Numbered from the stretch's first letter, positions 27,290 through 36,282 are shown. The stretch is DNA of 64,000 nt from Burkholderiaceae bacterium (GCA_947450605.1 CANFWB010000001.1:1-64000), one strand, 5' to 3'. Notes: generated by a model not told the origin, from the letters alone. Numbers and translations are program-made.

Positions 27290-27308
27290 GTTGTCTCCTC
27301 CAGTAAAT

Positions 27309-28358
27309 TTATAAATCGAATGCTGCGATTCCACACTCCTTGGCACATTGATTCAAAGAATCTTGTAATTCAGGTGAAATAGGGATGCCTGCTTGCATGC
27401 GTTGCGCCATTGATTTAGCAGCGCCATCACCAGGCACCCGAATCTGATTCACACCAGGTAATCTAGAGGAGGCCTTCAAGTCATTTACCAAAGTAATGAC
27501 GCGCTCAACAAACTGCTCCCGATCACCAAATGCGCTGGGGTCAACTGCAATAATGGTTTGCCCTGTATTGGTAATCAGGTCATGGTGCGCATTAAAGTCA
27601 ATCGTGTCTTTACCAACTGCCGCGTTATTGAGCGCTCCAGCAAGCAGTCCAATCATGACAGCAAGTCCGTAGCCCTTATATCCCCCAATTGGCAATAGCG
27701 AACCCTCGCTGGATTTTTGTGGATCCGTAATCGGTAGTCCATTTCGATCGATCATCCAGGTATCCGGAATAGATTCGCCCTTTTGGGCCGCTACTTTTAC
27801 TTTGCCATAGGCAGCCACTGTGGTGGCAATATCCAACAGCACAACAGGATGATCACCAGCGGGGACTGCAATTGCAATCGGATTGGTCGATAAGAGCAAA
27901 TCAATGCCGCCCCAAGGGGCCATATGGTTTGCATTACCAACAGCCATGTAGATTCCGATATAACCGCGCTCAGCCAGCTTTCTGACATATACAGAAGCAG
28001 CACCAGAATGATTGCCAAAATGACTGCCTATCCAGCAAACGCTATGTTGCTTTACTTTTTCTATAGCAAGATCAACCGCCCTATTCATCACCAGATGACC
28101 TAAAGCGTTATCTCCATTAATCAGAGCTGTCGCACCCTGCTCACGCTCAATATGAATATGGGGATTAAGGTTAATGCCACCAGCCCGGATTCTTTTGATG
28201 TAAGCAGGCAATCTAAAGATCCCATGGCCATCAGCACCAACGAGGTCCGACTGAACCATCAAATGCGCAACAGTTTTGGCATCCGCTACAGGTACATGAT
28301 TAGCCTGCAATGCATTGGCAATAAATTCTTCAGCTTGAATTATGGGTAAATTTTTCAT
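27309..28358 (-). CDS. Ldh/YiaK-family NAD(P)-dependent oxidoreductase
   Basis: This belongs to the malate/L-lactate dehydrogenase family (pfam Ldh_2), which includes 2,3-diketo-L-gulonate reductase YiaK and ureidoglycolate dehydrogenase. The catalytic His is His45 in SDLVGADGHGIFRLPAYI. Other family features are GSHFGNHSGAASVYV, VGNANHMAPWGG, TNPIAIAVP and IGGYKGYGLAV. The family reduces 2-keto acids or oxidises 2-hydroxy acids. Placed with a lactonase and a Bug receptor, a sugar-derived 2-keto or 2-hydroxy acid is the likely substrate. Confidence 0.87.
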   Translation of the reverse strand: MKNLPIIQAEEFIANALQANHVPVADAKTVAHLMVQSDLVGADGHGIFRLPAYIKRIRAGGINLNPHIHIEREQGATALINGDNALGHLVMNRAVDLAIEKVKQHSVCWIGSHFGNHSGAASVYVRKLAERGYIGIYMAVGNANHMAPWGGIDLLLSTNPIAIAVPAGDHPVVLLDIATTVAAYGKVKVAAQKGESIPDTWMIDRNGLPITDPQKSSEGSLLPIGGYKGYGLAVMIGLLAGALNNAAVGKDTIDFNAHHDLITNTGQTIIAVDPSAFGDREQFVERVITLVNDLKASSRLPGVNQIRVPGDGAAKSMAQRMQAGIPISPELQDSLNQCAKECGIAAFDL

Positions 28359-28373
28359 GTCTACTCTGGTAGT

Positions 28374-29123
28374 TTAATTTCCCGCACCACTCTTAAATTC
28401 CATCTTATAAGTGTATTTATTCTCGGGATGATAAGTAAAGGTTATTTCAAAAAGTTTATCTTGATCATCGAAGTAGCGTCGAACAATCACTAAACAGGGG
28501 TCGTGGGGCTTCAATTGCAGCTTTTTAGCAATATTGGCAGGGGCACCAATGGCATAAACATCGACTTCCGCCCGATCAATTCTGGTGCCATACTTCTTTT
28601 CGATTTGCTCAAACACCATGACCTGACTATGCTCAGGTTCCGATGTGAGTGATGCGAATTGCGGCAGAATATAAATATCCGTCCAGGCAATCACCTGCTC
28701 AGTATCTTGCTGCTTTCGAATGCCGCTAATGTGATACCAAGAAGATCCTGCTGCTGCCCCGATCATTTCACTCAGCGGCTTGTCGAGCTCAATAAATTCC
28801 TCAACAATATTTTCCCGATACGTGTTTCTTGGGTAGCTCAAAATATCGATTGGTGAATTAAAGCTTTGGGTAAATCTTCTCACCTTTTGACGAGAAATCA
28901 CTTGAGTGGGAGCGCCTTGACGACGCAACACCAAGCCATCCGCTTCTAAGGTTTGAAGTGCATGCCTTAGGGTGTGGCGACTAGCTTCAAAGCGGATGCA
29001 AAGCGCCGCCTCAGAGGGCAAGCTTGACCCAACCGCCCAATCTCCGTTGTGAATGCGCTGAGCCAGCGCATTCGCCAAGGATTTATACAGCGGTAGGGAC
29101 TCTTTCAACTTAGGAAAGACCAA
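28374..29123 (-). CDS. GntR-family regulator with UTRA domain
   Basis: This is a HutC-subfamily transcription factor. A winged helix spans about residues 13-75 (ALAQRIHNGDWAVGSSLPSEAALCIRFEASRHTLRHALQTLEADGLVLRRQG), followed by a UTRA ligand-binding domain (about 95-240, including the IRKQQDTEQVIAWTDIYI and the C-terminal FEITFTYHPENKY strand). It overlaps the SMP-30 gene by 14 bases and so belongs to the operon it probably controls. The inverted repeat in the divergent promoter (30065-30078 and 30160-30173) is a candidate operator. Confidence 0.88.
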   Translation of the reverse strand: MVFPKLKESLPLYKSLANALAQRIHNGDWAVGSSLPSEAALCIRFEASRHTLRHALQTLEADGLVLRRQGAPTQVISRQKVRRFTQSFNSPIDILSYPRNTYRENIVEEFIELDKPLSEMIGAAAGSSWYHISGIRKQQDTEQVIAWTDIYILPQFASLTSEPEHSQVMVFEQIEKKYGTRIDRAEVDVYAIGAPANIAKKLQLKPHDPCLVIVRRYFDDQDKLFEITFTYHPENKYTYKMEFKSGAGN

Positions 29124-30042
29124 ACATCTTTTTGCCGGCTACTGGTAAACGCGCCTTCAAGATGTCGCCAGAGAGAGATTCGGTGATATACAAATCCTTG
29201 CCATCCGCTCCGCCGAAGCACATATTGGCGAGGTGGTGGTGGTGTGGGTTATCAGAATAGATCAGGTGGGTTGGGAGCATATTACTATCAAATCTCCAAA
29301 TACCGATACCCAGGTGGCAAACCAACAAACCGTTCTCTGAATCCATCTCGATACCATCAGGTCCAGCAACGCCACCTGTTAACTGAATCGCTACGCCTGT
29401 TTTAGACACAGAGCCATCAGCCATCAGCGGCATACGCCAAATTTGTTGAGATCTCGTAGCGGCAACGAATACATGCTTTTCTTGGGTATTCAAAGTAATG
29501 CCATTCGGGCTTGGCACATTAATTGCCAAGCGATCTAGCTGACCATTTTCACGCAGTCTAAATACGCGACCTGTTGGATCAGCGATTCCCGTTTGACCTT
29601 GATCGGTAAAGTACAAATCGCCATTAGAAGCAAAATGTAGGTCATTCAAGCCCTTAAAGTTTTCGCTATACATGGACCCAAGGATTGTTTCCACTTTTCC
29701 AGTTTTTGGATCTAAAGCCAATAGGCCTAATTTGTAATCGCAAATAAATGCACGGCCATCTTTATGGAACTTCAATCCGTTAGGCCAACCATCAAATTGG
29801 GTCACTAAATCCCAATCACCCTTCGGGGTAATTCTGAATACCCTACCGAAAGGAATATCGAGAAACCATAAATTGCCTTCGCGGTCAAAAGATGGCCCCT
29901 CTAAAAAACACTCTACTTCCGCACCCTGACGATTCGGATCTGACCAGCCTGTGCGCGTCTTCTTGCGAAACTTTCCAGGCATCGACATGAATACTTCGGC
30001 TTTAATTTTCTCAACTGGCTGAAAGGGGTTGTGCATCGTCAT
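29110..30042 (-). CDS. SMP-30/gluconolactonase family lactone hydrolase
   Basis: This is a six-bladed calcium-dependent propeller that opens sugar lactones. It keeps the metal-binding Glu48 in FLEGPSFDREGNLWFLD, the NDLHFASNGDLYFTD segment, the SPNGITLN metal Asn and the GPDGIEMDSENGLLV metal Asp. The length is 310 residues. The ATG at 30042 has GAGGA 9 bases upstream. It is the first gene of the minus-strand operon and would convert a sugar lactone to the free acid used by later enzymes. The exact sugar is unknown. Confidence 0.88.
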   Translation of the reverse strand: MTMHNPFQPVEKIKAEVFMSMPGKFRKKTRTGWSDPNRQGAEVECFLEGPSFDREGNLWFLDIPFGRVFRITPKGDWDLVTQFDGWPNGLKFHKDGRAFICDYKLGLLALDPKTGKVETILGSMYSENFKGLNDLHFASNGDLYFTDQGQTGIADPTGRVFRLRENGQLDRLAINVPSPNGITLNTQEKHVFVAATRSQQIWRMPLMADGSVSKTGVAIQLTGGVAGPDGIEMDSENGLLVCHLGIGIWRFDSNMLPTHLIYSDNPHHHHLANMCFGGADGKDLYITESLSGDILKARLPVAGKKMFGLS

Positions 30043-30064
30043 TTGTAGGAATCCTCAATAAAGT

Positions 30065-30078
30065 TATACGGATAAGTT
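30065..30078 (+). promoter_or_regulatory. Left half of inverted repeat, candidate operator
   Basis: TATACGGATAAGTT lies 22 bases upstream of the SMP-30 start (minus strand). It matches the reverse complement of 30160-30173 at 13 of 14 positions, and both are followed by a TTTGTAAA or TATAAAT-like tail. The position next to the ribosome site suits repression, probably by the GntR regulator of the operon. Confidence 0.55.
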
Positions 30079-30159
30079 TTGTAAATCACTAAAGCATTAA
30101 ACCATAAATAATGATAACCTTAAGTCAATACCGATGTTTTTGTATTAGCACTAATTTAT

Positions 30160-30173
30160 AACTTAACCGTATA
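30160..30173 (-). promoter_or_regulatory. Right half of inverted repeat, candidate operator
   Basis: On the minus strand this reads TATACGGTTAAGTT. It ends 9 bases before the start of the dehydrogenase gene at 30183. With its partner at 30065 it frames the whole divergent promoter symmetrically, so one regulator could control both directions. Confidence 0.55.
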
Positions 30174-30182
30174 GGTTTACAA

Positions 30183-31121
30183 ATGATGAAATATGTAGCC
30201 GTCATTGGGACAGGCATTATGGGTTCAGGAATCGCTGCTGGCTTCATCGCCAAAAGCATCCCCGTGGTCATCCTTGGTAGAAGCAAGGAGAAGGCAGATG
30301 CTTGCTTAGATAAGGCGATAACGCTGGCCGCAAAAATTGGTCTCTCTGGCGCGAACTCCTCAAAAGAGCCTGCCGCTATTCGGGCCGCTCAGACAACTGA
30401 GATCCTAGAGGATTGGACAAACTGGTCAGATTGCGAATGGGTCATCGAAACCATCGCTGAGAACTTAGAGCTAAAGCAAGCCATCTTCAAGCATCTAGAT
30501 GCAACCGTTCCGGCACATATCCCCATTGGCAGCAATAGCTCAGGATTCCCCATCAGCAAAATTGCTCTTGGACTGAAAACTGCGAACCGGATGATGGGCG
30601 CTCATTACTTTATGCCTGCAGAGGTAGTCCCATTAGTGGAAATTGTGATGGGAGAGAAGACAGAGCTAGCCTTTGCGGATAAGGCATGTCAACTCTATAA
30701 AGATATCGACAAAAAACCAGTGCTGGTTAAGAAAGATATCCCTGGATTCCTGGCTAACCGTATTCAACATGCGTTGATGCGCGAAGCACTCTCACTCGTG
30801 CAAGAGGGTATTGCCAGCCCTGAAGATATTGATGATGCCGTGCGCTATAGCTTTGGATTTCGATATGCTGCCGTTGGGCCAATGACACAAAAAGAAATCT
30901 CAGGCTGGGATGGGATGGCCAATGCAGCGAAAGAAATTTATCCCTCCCTCTCCAACATCACAACCCTTCCACCGAAGGTAGTGCAGCTCATGAGTGAAGG
31001 CAAGACAGGCATGAAAGCTGGTGAAGGCTTCAGAAAATGGTCTCCCGAAGAAATTCAGCAGGTGTCGGATTCTTACTCGAAGAGATTGAAAGCCGCTTTT
31101 GATGTACTCAACATTGAATAA
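30183..31121 (+). CDS. 3-hydroxyacyl-CoA dehydrogenase-family oxidoreductase
   Basis: This NAD-dependent L-3-hydroxy acid dehydrogenase has a Rossmann motif GTGIMG at 9-14 and the catalytic pair His141 (MMGAHYFMPAE) and Glu153. It is 312 residues long, a single-domain-pair form without a hydratase. This size and its context fit the L-gulonate 3-dehydrogenase / L-carnitine dehydrogenase branch better than beta-oxidation, where an enoyl-CoA hydratase and thiolase would be nearby. It is divergent from the SMP-30 operon and shares the palindromic promoter. Its 3' end overlaps the convergent enolase-superfamily gene by 14 bases. Confidence 0.82.
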   Translation: MMKYVAVIGTGIMGSGIAAGFIAKSIPVVILGRSKEKADACLDKAITLAAKIGLSGANSSKEPAAIRAAQTTEILEDWTNWSDCEWVIETIAENLELKQAIFKHLDATVPAHIPIGSNSSGFPISKIALGLKTANRMMGAHYFMPAEVVPLVEIVMGEKTELAFADKACQLYKDIDKKPVLVKKDIPGFLANRIQHALMREALSLVQEGIASPEDIDDAVRYSFGFRYAAVGPMTQKEISGWDGMANAAKEIYPSLSNITTLPPKVVQLMSEGKTGMKAGEGFRKWSPEEIQQVSDSYSKRLKAAFDVLNIE

Positions 31122-32253
31122 TTGAATAACCCTTGGCAATGACTTCTTTCACTCGGCTGACATTCGGTGTAACTCCGATTCCACTGTGCGCTAGCTGGCT
31201 TGCCTCTATATGCCCATTGATCGCAATCAAGGGTTTATCGCAAATATCAAACTGCAGATATTGATTTGACATGCTAAAGCCCCAAGCCACATCGCCAATA
31301 GCAAACCCGAGAGATGCTGTAGCCGCTGCAGACAAGGACGTTTCAGCAACCTTGCAAGCTAAATTTAAGGCCAGCTTATTGCGCTTCAGTAGCTTGGCAC
31401 AAGCCAAGGCGGGGATAAGTCCGCCAGTCTTAATCAATTTCAAGCTTGCGCCACCAAAAGCCTTAGCCTCAATAAATTGCTCAAGCTCCTCAATGCCGTG
31501 GATGGACTCATCCAAACCGATTGGAATTGCAGATCGCTTGTTAAGCTCTATGAAATCAGCCATAGGCAAATCTGCAGGAATTAATTGCTCCGCAAAGCTC
31601 AGTCGAGCAGCCTCTTTCGACTCACAAAAACGCATTGCATCAGCCAAATTCAGAGCGCAATTGGCATCCACCGAAACAGTATCTCCCTCCAAAAGCTCAC
31701 AAAGCACTTTGACCCTATGGAGATCCTGTTCCAAGGGAAGTAAGCCAATCTTAATTTTCCAATGTCTAAAGCCCATCTCATGCAATGCTTTGGCATCGCT
31801 TAACTCTTTATCTAATGAGCCGCCTAGCATGCGCAATAAAGGGATGGCTGCTGGAGCAGACTCATCGAGGAGGGTATTTTCTCCCCGCAAATATCGCCAG
31901 AGTGGAACAGAAGCTTCTTGCGTATACAAATCCAACAAGGCCATCTCTAAACAGGCTTTAGCAGATGCATTTGAATACAAAATGCTGTTGAATATTTCTG
32001 AAAAACGATCCGGATTTCCCCAGTCCAAGCCGAGCGATTTTTCTACTAAATATTTGATGCTACCAACCAAGCTATCCAATGTCTCACCCGTCATGAGGGG
32101 CGCTACAGATGCTTCACCCCAACCCTGCCTGCCATGCTCATCAGTAAGGCAAAGCAAAACCGTTTTAGCGTCAGCAATGATCTCTCGCGACATTTTGATA
32201 GGCTCAAGCAGAGGGATGGATAGAGGATAAATTTCTGCGCGCTGGATTTTCAT
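31108..32253 (-). CDS. Enolase-superfamily enzyme (MLE/MR type)
   Basis: This mandelate racemase/muconate lactonizing enzyme family protein has the full catalytic set of the MLE subgroup: Lys166-x-Lys168 (HWKIKIG), metal ligands Asp196 (VDAN), Glu222 (AEQL) and Asp248 (GLDES), and the second general base Lys272 (SLKLIK). Characterised relatives are muconate cycloisomerases, o-succinylbenzoate synthases and dipeptide or acid epimerases. In this catabolic setting an epimerase, cycloisomerase or dehydratase of a sugar acid or lactone is possible; the substrate cannot be read from sequence. It is divergent from the Bug-UxaA pair. Confidence 0.85.
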   Translation of the reverse strand: MKIQRAEIYPLSIPLLEPIKMSREIIADAKTVLLCLTDEHGRQGWGEASVAPLMTGETLDSLVGSIKYLVEKSLGLDWGNPDRFSEIFNSILYSNASAKACLEMALLDLYTQEASVPLWRYLRGENTLLDESAPAAIPLLRMLGGSLDKELSDAKALHEMGFRHWKIKIGLLPLEQDLHRVKVLCELLEGDTVSVDANCALNLADAMRFCESKEAARLSFAEQLIPADLPMADFIELNKRSAIPIGLDESIHGIEELEQFIEAKAFGGASLKLIKTGGLIPALACAKLLKRNKLALNLACKVAETSLSAAATASLGFAIGDVAWGFSMSNQYLQFDICDKPLIAINGHIEASQLAHSGIGVTPNVSRVKEVIAKGYSIIQC

Positions 32254-32315
32254 TTTTTGCTTTACAAGGATTTTTTAGGCAATATCTATTTTAAAAAAAA
32301 TTAAGGAGACGATAC

Positions 32316-33278
32316 ATGAGAAAAATTATTTTGGCATTGTCAGCTTTGGGAGTTTTACTTCCATCCCTGACAAATGCACAAAGCTACCCTACCCAACCGA
32401 TTAAGCTAATTATTCCATTTGCAGCAGGTGGACCATCTGACGTCTTAGCGCGGGCATTTGTACCAAAGCTAGGAGAGAATCTTGGTCAGCCTATCATTAT
32501 TGAGAATAAGCCAGGTGCAGGCGCTAATCTAGCGGCTGAGTATGTTGCGAATTCAAAAGGGGATGGCTACACACTCTTTTTGATGATGGTGGGCACTCAA
32601 GCTATCAATGAGACCTTGTATAAAAAGTTAAATTACAACGTAGTGAAGGACTTCGCCCCCATCTCCTTGGTAGGATCTTCCTCATTGATGTTGGTTGCCA
32701 ACCCCGCCGTTCCAGTAAAAACGGTATCTGAGTTAATTGCCTTTGATAAGGCCAATCCAGGCAAAGTCAGTTTTGGCTCCTCTGGTGCGGGAACGCCACT
32801 GCATTTGGCGGGAGAGCTCTTTAACACCCAAGCGGGAACCAACATTCTGCACGTTCCATACAAGGGCGCAGCCCCAGCATTAACAGACGTTTTGGGTGGG
32901 CAGATTCAAACCGCCATTGTGGGCACCCCTGCCGCACTGCCCTATGTGAAGTCCGGGAAATTAACTGGCCTTGGCGTAACCAGCTTAAAGCGCAATTCAA
33001 ATGCCCCAGAGATTCCGGCGATTGCAGAAACTCTTCCAAAATTTGAGGTTGAACTAGTCTATGCCATCGTGGCTCCAGCAAGCACCCCAAAAGCCATTGT
33101 CGATAAACTCAATGCACAATTAACTAGCGTACTCAATAATCCTGAAATTAAAGCGCAGCTCAATTCCAGGGGATTCGATGTGGTCACTAGTACCCCAGCC
33201 CAAACGGCGGACTACATCAAATCTGAAGTTGCTAAATGGGGTCCGATCGTTAAAAAATCAGGCGCCACCGCAGAGTAA
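32316..33278 (+). CDS. Bug-family tripartite tricarboxylate receptor
   Basis: This is the third Bug/TctC receptor of the window. The signal peptide is short (MRKIILALSALGVLLPSLTNAQ). The mature start YPTQPIKLIIPFAAGGPSDVLA contains the canonical PFAAGG loop. HVPYKGAAPALTDVLGGQIQ lies mid-chain. AAGGAGA precedes the ATG. It is followed after 27 bases by the UxaA-type dehydratase gene, pointing to a hexarate or hexonate ligand. It is more like the receptor at 16200 in its loop than the one at 26318. Confidence 0.9.
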   Translation: MRKIILALSALGVLLPSLTNAQSYPTQPIKLIIPFAAGGPSDVLARAFVPKLGENLGQPIIIENKPGAGANLAAEYVANSKGDGYTLFLMMVGTQAINETLYKKLNYNVVKDFAPISLVGSSSLMLVANPAVPVKTVSELIAFDKANPGKVSFGSSGAGTPLHLAGELFNTQAGTNILHVPYKGAAPALTDVLGGQIQTAIVGTPAALPYVKSGKLTGLGVTSLKRNSNAPEIPAIAETLPKFEVELVYAIVAPASTPKAIVDKLNAQLTSVLNNPEIKAQLNSRGFDVVTSTPAQTADYIKSEVAKWGPIVKKSGATAE

Positions 33279-33305
33279 TATATCCAAAATAATTGAAAGA
33301 GATTC

Positions 33306-34853
33306 ATGATTCAAACTTCTGAAAAAAAATTAGCCGGACCCATTATTCGCCTTCACCCTAACGATAATATTGTCGTTGCTCGAGTGGATGTTGCGATTGG
33401 GGCACCAGTTCCAAGCGAGAATTTCACGAGTCGCAGCCAAGTGCCAGCAGGCTACAAAATTGCAACGAAGAAAATTCTCAAGGGCGAACCTATTCTGAAA
33501 TACAACGTTACCGTTGGGTTTGCCAATACCGATATTGAGCCTGGCACGATGGTACATAGCCATAACACGGAGTTTCGTGAATTCGACCGTGATTACGCCT
33601 ATGCCAGCGAATACAAGCCCACCACTCTGCTTCCAGAGTCTGAGCGAGCTACTTTCCAAGGTTACGTGAGATCCAATGGCAAAGTCGGCACGCGTAATTT
33701 CATTGGTATTTTGTCTACCGTCAATTGTTCAGCAACTGTTGTTAATAAAATTGCAGAATGGTTTACACCTGAACGATTAAAAGATTTTCCCAATATCGAT
33801 GGCGTTGTCGCTTTTAGTCATGGCATCGGTTGTGGCATGGAAATGAGTGGCGAGCCTATGCAATTGCTACGTAGAACGATGGCGGGCTATGCTCAACACC
33901 CTAACCTGGCTGCGGCACTCATCATTGGCCTGGGCTGCGAACGCAACCAGCTCAAAGGCCTGATGGAACAAGAAGCTCTTAAAGAAAACTCCACCTTGCA
34001 TACTTTTATCATGCAAGAAACCGGTGGCACACGCAAAACGATTGAAGCTGGAATAGAGGCGGTCAAAGCTTTACTGCCTGAAGCCAATAAAGCAACGCGC
34101 CAAACTGTCTCTGCAAGCCACCTCTGTGTCGGCTTGCAATGTGGCGGCTCCGACGGCTTCTCCTCCATTACTGCTAATCCAGCTTTAGGCGCTGCTGTTG
34201 ACATTCTGTCACGCCATGGCGGCACAGGCATTCTTTCGGAGACCCCAGAGATTTACGGGGTTGAGCACACCCTCACCCGCAGAGCTGCTAGTCAAGAAAT
34301 TGGTGAGAAACTGATTAAACGGATTCGTTGGTGGAAAGATGAATACTCCGTTGGCCGCGATGTTCAAATCAATGGACAGGTCAGCCCCGGTAATCAAATC
34401 GGCGGCCTAGCCAATATCTTTGAGAAGTCACTCGGCTCCTCCATGAAAGGCGGCACCGGACCCTTGATGGAAGTGTATCGATACGCTGAGCCCGTTACTG
34501 CTAAGGGTTTTGTATTTATGGATACCCCTGGATTTGATCCTGTTTCAGCAACCGGTCAGATTGCTGGTGGCGCAAACCTGATTGCATTCACCACCGGACG
34601 CGGCTCCATGTTTGGCTCTAAGCCAGCACCTTGCATCAAGCTTGCTACCAATACGCCTATGTATGAACGCCTTACCGAGGATATGGATATCAATTGCGGG
34701 GAGATCCTCGATGGCACGGTTTCTGTTCAAGAGATGGGGCAACGCATCTTTGAACTATTCCTGAGAACCGCCTCTGGGGAGCACTCCAAGAGCGAACTAT
34801 TGGGCCTAGGGGATTATGAATTTGTACCCTGGCAAATTGGGGTGATGAGCTAA
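33306..34853 (+). CDS. UxaA-family altronate/galactarate dehydratase
   Basis: This is a fused UxaA-type hydro-lyase: an N-terminal SAF domain (about 1-95, GPIIRLHPNDNIVVARVDVAIGAPV) and the large C-terminal domain (from about 120, GYVRSNGKVGTRNFIGILSTVNCSATV). Conserved Cys in STVNCSA, SHGIGCGME, LGCERNQ and LQCGGSDGFS suit an iron-dependent dehydratase. Relatives remove water from D-altronate or galactarate to give 2-keto-3-deoxy acids. The length of 515 residues matches D-galactarate/altronate dehydratases. It lies downstream of a Bug receptor and is terminated by the hairpin at 34882. Confidence 0.88.
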   Translation: MIQTSEKKLAGPIIRLHPNDNIVVARVDVAIGAPVPSENFTSRSQVPAGYKIATKKILKGEPILKYNVTVGFANTDIEPGTMVHSHNTEFREFDRDYAYASEYKPTTLLPESERATFQGYVRSNGKVGTRNFIGILSTVNCSATVVNKIAEWFTPERLKDFPNIDGVVAFSHGIGCGMEMSGEPMQLLRRTMAGYAQHPNLAAALIIGLGCERNQLKGLMEQEALKENSTLHTFIMQETGGTRKTIEAGIEAVKALLPEANKATRQTVSASHLCVGLQCGGSDGFSSITANPALGAAVDILSRHGGTGILSETPEIYGVEHTLTRRAASQEIGEKLIKRIRWWKDEYSVGRDVQINGQVSPGNQIGGLANIFEKSLGSSMKGGTGPLMEVYRYAEPVTAKGFVFMDTPGFDPVSATGQIAGGANLIAFTTGRGSMFGSKPAPCIKLATNTPMYERLTEDMDINCGEILDGTVSVQEMGQRIFELFLRTASGEHSKSELLGLGDYEFVPWQIGVMS

Positions 34854-34881
34854 GCTCACCCTCCTATCCATAGCAATCGCA

Positions 34882-34907
34882 AGCGGGCACCTAGCCCGCT
34901 TTTTCTT
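34882..34907 (+). terminator. Rho-independent terminator after the UxaA-type gene
   Basis: A 7-bp perfect GC-rich stem AGCGGGC / GCCCGCT with a 5-base loop is followed by TTTTTCTTT. It lies 29 bases after the stop codon at 34853. Confidence 0.9.
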
Positions 34908-34984
34908 TACGTCAAAGTCGGTAGTAATCAGCACCAAGGACTGTAGAATTAAGATTACTCAATTGCTCAGGACTCCATCGGATT

Positions 34985-35965
34985 ATGAAATTCAGGGATT
35001 ACTACGAAACACTCGGCGTAGCACGAGGCGCTACTGAAGCAGAAATTAAGGCTGCCTACCGCAAGCTAGCCCGCAAATACCACCCAGATGTCAATAAAGA
35101 GGCTGGGGCGGAAGACCAGTTCAAGGAACTGGGTGAAGCCTACGCTGTCTTAAAAGATACCGAGAAGCGTGCTGCTTACGACCGCATGGGTGCTAACTGG
35201 AAAAATGGTCAAGACTTCACTCCACCTCCCAATTGGAATGAAGGATTTGAGTATTCAGATGGCAACTATGGCGGCGGTCATAGTGGCTTCGGTGGCGGCT
35301 ATGAAGGTGATCAAAGCGAATTCTTTGAGTCACTCTTTGGTCAAGGCAGACATCGTCAAGGTGGACGTGGTGGTAATCCTCGCCAAGGGATGGACTTTAA
35401 AGGCCAAGATCATCACGCCAAAATCTTGATTGATATCGCCGATGCTTATAACGGTGCAAAACGCACTATTGCCCTTCATATGCCAACGCAAGATGCCAAT
35501 GGACACGTCAGCACTCAAGAGCGCAAACTTGATGTCAGCATTCCAAAGGGTATTAAAGCTGGGCAAAATTTACGTCTGGCCGGTCAAGGTGGCCCAGGCA
35601 TGGGTGCAGGTGGCGCAGGCGATCTGTATCTCGAGATTGATTTCCACCCCAATCCTATTTATCGCGTAGACGGCAAAGACGTCTATCTGGATTTGCCACT
35701 CGCACCCTGGGAGGCCGCTTTAGGAGCAACAGTCAATGTCCCCACGCCCGCAGGATCCACTCTGGAGCTAACCATTCCCGCAGGTACGGCGACTGGTCGT
35801 AAGATGCGACTCAAGGGCAAGGGCATCCCCAGCAAAGAGGCTGGTGACTTATATGTAGTACCCAATATTGTTTTACCAAGCGCTGAAACGGATGCACAAA
35901 AAGAAGCCTATCAAACCCTAGAAAAAGCGTTTGATTTCAAGCCCAGAACCCACCTGAAGGGATGA
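34985..35965 (+). CDS. cbpA: Curved DNA-binding protein / DnaJ-like co-chaperone CbpA
   Basis: This is a class II J-protein that stimulates DnaK ATPase and, in E. coli, also binds curved DNA in the nucleoid. The J domain is at 1-70 with His33-Pro34-Asp35 (KYHPDVNKEAG). A Gly-rich linker follows to about 130 (GGGHSGFGGGYEGDQ), then the two-part substrate-binding C-terminal domain. The zinc fingers of DnaJ are absent, as expected for CbpA. The stop codon overlaps possible starts of cbpM, its specific inhibitor. Confidence 0.93.
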   Translation: MKFRDYYETLGVARGATEAEIKAAYRKLARKYHPDVNKEAGAEDQFKELGEAYAVLKDTEKRAAYDRMGANWKNGQDFTPPPNWNEGFEYSDGNYGGGHSGFGGGYEGDQSEFFESLFGQGRHRQGGRGGNPRQGMDFKGQDHHAKILIDIADAYNGAKRTIALHMPTQDANGHVSTQERKLDVSIPKGIKAGQNLRLAGQGGPGMGAGGAGDLYLEIDFHPNPIYRVDGKDVYLDLPLAPWEAALGATVNVPTPAGSTLELTIPAGTATGRKMRLKGKGIPSKEAGDLYVVPNIVLPSAETDAQKEAYQTLEKAFDFKPRTHLKG

Positions 35966-35970
35966 TGAAC

Positions 35971-36282
35971 ATGACGCAAACACAAATCACCTGGATTGAA
36001 GGCACCATCGTAGAAGATGAAGTGCATATGAGTATTGTAGAAATCTCACAAGCTACACGAGCACCAGAGGAGCTCATTATGTCCTGGGTATCCGAAGGCG
36101 TTCTGAGCCCAGCGGGCTCATCTCCTGAGGATTGGCGCTTTAGTGGAGACTCACTGAAGCGGGCAAAAACTGCTGCTCACCTTACTCATGACTTAGAACT
36201 CAATACTCCTGGAGTTGCATTAGCACTCGACCTGCTAGATGAGATCACGCGCCTTCGCAATCAACTACTTCGTCAGAACTGA
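35971..36282 (+). CDS. cbpM: Chaperone modulator CbpM
   Basis: CbpM is a MerR-like helix-turn-helix protein that binds the J domain of CbpA and inhibits both its co-chaperone and DNA-binding functions. The helical region (MSIVEISQATRAPEELIMSWVSEGVLSPAG) and the C-terminal leucine-rich helix (GVALALDLLDEITRLRNQLL) fit. Three ATG codons are close together (35962, 35965, 35971). GAAGGG about 10 bases upstream favours 35971, while the first would overlap the cbpA stop (ATGATGA). Confidence 0.9.
   Translation: MTQTQITWIEGTIVEDEVHMSIVEISQATRAPEELIMSWVSEGVLSPAGSSPEDWRFSGDSLKRAKTAAHLTHDLELNTPGVALALDLLDEITRLRNQLLRQN

Noticed and set aside
33893..34231. 112-codon minus-strand frame inside the UxaA-type gene
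   Set aside because: Antisense shadow of the conserved dehydratase domain.
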